Below, piece after piece: positions 62,141 to 64,000 of a DNA stretch of 64,000 nt. Numbering within the stretch: the first letter of the stretch is position 1; the number at the start of each line of letters is the position of its first letter. Made by a program: the position numbers and the translations under genes. The notes beneath the pieces were generated by a model. That model searched no databases, was not told the DNA's origin, and saw nothing but the letters and a program-made list of their open reading frames with translations. Source of the stretch: Streptomyces barkulensis (GTDB lineage Bacteria > Actinomycetota > Actinomycetes > Streptomycetales > Streptomycetaceae); the NCBI RefSeq assembly GCF_002843305.1, contig NZ_PGSG01000030.1:40604-104603 (forward strand), given 5' to 3'.

Positions 62141-64000
62141 TCAGGCCTCGGCGGACCCGGCGGCCCCGGCGGACCCGGCGGATTCCGCCGCCTCCACCGC
62201 CTCCGCGTCCACCGTCTCCATCTCCGTCTCCGGCGCCGTCCGCTTCGGCGGAACGGCCGGGACCGGCAGCACCACCGGCAGCCGCAGCGCCGCGAACGCC
62301 TCCTCGGGCACCGCCGGGGCCCTGGGCGGCACCACGGGCACACGTACGTAGTCGGCGCCCTGCTCGGGGCGGGGGTCGGCCTCGCCCTTGTTGGGCCACA
62401 GGGACATCGCCCGCTCGGCCTGGGCGGTGATGGTCAGCGACGGGTTGACGCCGAGGTTGGCGGAGACGGCCGCGCCGTCCACCACCGAGATGCCCGGGTG
62501 GCCGTAGAGCCGGTGGTAGGGGTCGATGACGCCCTCCTCGGGCGAGGCGCCGATCGGGCAGCCGCCCAGGAAGTGCGCGGTCAGCGGGGTGCCCATCAGC
62601 TCGCCGACGTTCGTCCCCGGAAAGCCGCCGATCTCCTCGGCTACGAGCCGCGCGGCCTCGGCGCCCTCGGGGATGTGGTCGGGGTTGGGCGCCCCGTGGC
62701 CCTGCTTCGCCGTCAGCAGGCCCTTGCCCGGCCCCTTGGGCTTGCGGTAGGTGGTCAGGGAGTTGTCCAGGGACTGCATCACCAGGCCGATGATCGTCCG
62801 CTCCGACCACCGGTAGTTGGACAGCGTCCGCGCGGCCTGCACGGGGTGGCGCAGGCAGTGCGCCAGGAAGGCCAGCGGCCTCGGCGCGCGGCCGTAGGGC
62901 ACCTGGAGGACGGAGAGGGCGCCCATGGCGTTGGAGCCCTTGCCGTAGCGCACCGGCTCGATGTGGGTGTTGTCATCGGGGTGGACGGAGGAGGTGATGG
63001 CCACCCCCTTGGTGAAGTCCGGCTCCGCGTGTGGCCCGTGCTTCTTCCGGTAGCGGCGCGGGGAGGTCATCGCGCCGACCAGGGCCTCGGAGTTGGTGCG
63101 GGTCAGCTCGCCCAGCTTCGGGGAGATGTGCGGCAGCAGACCGGCGTCGCGCATCCGGTGCAGCAGCGTCTGGGTGCCGTAGGTGCCGGCGGCGATCACC
63201 ACCTTCCGCGCGCGCAGCACCGTGCGCCTCCCGCGGCGCTTCCCGGTGCGCGCCGTGGTCACCCGGAAGCCCCCGGCGCCGTCCTCGGTCACCTCGGTGA
63301 CGGTGGTCATCGGGTGGATGACCGCGCCGGCCTTCTCGGCGAGGTAGAGGTAGTTCTCGGTGAGGGTGTTCTTGGCCCCGTGCCGGCAGCCGGTCATGCA
63401 CTCGCCGCACTCGGTGCACGCCCGGCGGGCCGGGCCCGCGCCGCCGAAGTAGGGGTCGGGCACCTCCGCGCCCGGGGCGGCCCTCACCTCGCCCGAGGCG
63501 TCCTCGCCGTCGCCGAAGAAGACGCCCACCGGCGCCAGGTGGAAGGTGTCGCCCACGCCCATCTTCCCGGCCGCCGCCTTCAGATGGACGTCCGAGGGCG
63601 TCACCGTGGGGTTCAGCCGTACGCCCAGCATCCGCCTGGCCTGGTCGTAGTACGGCTTCAGCTCCTCCTGCCAGTCGGTGATGTGCCCCCACTGGCGGTC
63701 GGCGAAGAAGGCCGGCGGCGGCACGTAGAGGGTGTTGGCGTAGTTCAGCGAACCGCCGCCCACCCCGGCGCCGGCCAGGATCATCACCTTGTCCATCAGA
63801 TGGATGCGCTGGATGCCGTACAGGCCCAGCGCCGGGGCCCACAGGTAGTTCCGCAGGTCCCAGGAGTTCCTCGGCAGCGTCTCGCGGGTGAAGCGCCGCC
63901 CCGCCTCCAGCACCCCGACCCGGTAGCCCTTCTCCGTCAGCCGCAGCGCGGACACCGAACCGCCGAAACCGGAACCGACCACGATCACGTCGTAGTCGTA
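62141..64000 (-). CDS. GMC family oxidoreductase, partial (N-terminus outside window)
   Basis: About 619 residues are visible; the frame is open through position 64000, and the upstream residues YDYDVIVVGSGFGGS show that the true start lies just beyond the window. The FAD-binding motif is near the visible N-terminus. A cysteine cluster CTECGECMTGC sits in the middle, and the C-terminal half has LGGCPIGAS and GVNPSLTITAQAERA. The arrangement resembles cholesterol-oxidase-like GMC proteins of actinobacteria. The tail is Glu/Ala/Val/Pro-rich, low complexity. The substrate is unknown. Confidence 0.88.
   Translation of the reverse strand, partial: YDYDVIVVGSGFGGSVSALRLTEKGYRVGVLEAGRRFTRETLPRNSWDLRNYLWAPALGLYGIQRIHLMDKVMILAGAGVGGGSLNYANTLYVPPPAFFADRQWGHITDWQEELKPYYDQARRMLGVRLNPTVTPSDVHLKAAAGKMGVGDTFHLAPVGVFFGDGEDASGEVRAAPGAEVPDPYFGGAGPARRACTECGECMTGCRHGAKNTLTENYLYLAEKAGAVIHPMTTVTEVTEDGAGGFRVTTARTGKRRGRRTVLRARKVVIAAGTYGTQTLLHRMRDAGLLPHISPKLGELTRTNSEALVGAMTSPRRYRKKHGPHAEPDFTKGVAITSSVHPDDNTHIEPVRYGKGSNAMGALSVLQVPYGRAPRPLAFLAHCLRHPVQAARTLSNYRWSERTIIGLVMQSLDNSLTTYRKPKGPGKGLLTAKQGHGAPNPDHIPEGAEAARLVAEEIGGFPGTNVGELMGTPLTAHFLGGCPIGASPEEGVIDPYHRLYGHPGISVVDGAAVSANLGVNPSLTITAQAERAMSLWPNKGEADPRPEQGADYVRVPVVPPRAPAVPEEAFAALRLPVVLPVPAVPPKRTAPETEMETVDAEAVEAAESAGSAGAAGSAEA

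Overview
The window is a high-GC actinobacterial chromosome segment, almost certainly Streptomyces. The evidence is very high third-position GC, frequent GTG and TTG starts, stop/start overlaps of the GTGA and ATGA type, perfect GC-rich hairpins between convergent genes, and a set of typical Streptomyces families (WhiJ-like regulator with DUF397 and an RsbW-type ATPase, DUF3017, DUF6350, DUF1707, PspC kinase, IcmB). No rRNA, tRNA, CRISPR array, insertion sequence or replication origin was seen.

Layout. 1-3305: an AAA ATPase paired with a partial DUF4276 gene, then a translationally coupled three-gene mini-operon divergent from two short GntR regulators, with two strong palindromes between them. 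3394-10903: a choline/glycine betaine operon (betaine aldehyde dehydrogenase, choline dehydrogenase, ABC ATPase, fused double permease, binding lipoprotein). 11220-24136: core metabolism (mdh, folD, purH, purN, sucC, sucD) mixed with membrane proteins and a sigma-like membrane protein. 24431-31190: an NHLP-type peptide export system (precursor peptide, HlyD adaptor, C39-peptidase ABC exporter, second ABC exporter) with no modification enzyme. 31780-39641: two divergent operons, MoxR ATPase/DUF5682/VWA and SWIM-family/DUF5691. 39660-48606: icmB, a lipase, an M23 peptidase, the helicase pcrA, a DUF1707 protein, an NlpC/P60 hydrolase behind a c-di-AMP (ydaO) riboswitch, and a small membrane protein. 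48994-54712: membrane and secreted proteins plus a PspC/histidine kinase/response regulator group. 54767-59407: accessory genes (ribbon-helix-helix/PIN-like pair, WhiJ-like triad, dihydrofolate-reductase-like protein, two Uma2 nucleases). 59531-64000: guaA, an aromatic-rich leader peptide with attenuator before chorismate mutase, a structured non-coding stretch, and a partial GMC oxidoreductase.

Two systems deserve most attention. First, the NHLP cluster carries a double-glycine peptide whose 58-residue predicted core has no cysteine and no basic residue, so it cannot be a lanthipeptide even though its leader looks like one. Second, the MoxR/DUF5682/VWA and SWIM-like/DUF5691 operons share an intergenic region with a 13-bp inverted repeat. 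Each arm contains the TTGTCAGTG box of the RecA-independent DNA-damage promoter (PafBC type), facing its own operon, and a third full match precedes the dihydrofolate-reductase-like gene. This suggests that an uncharacterised AAA/VWA system belongs to the DNA-damage response. The SWIM-family protein here also lacks the zinc finger that names the family.

Coordinates, motifs and hairpins were read directly from the sequence. Family assignments come from recognising motifs without database searches. Promoter and operator roles are inferences.
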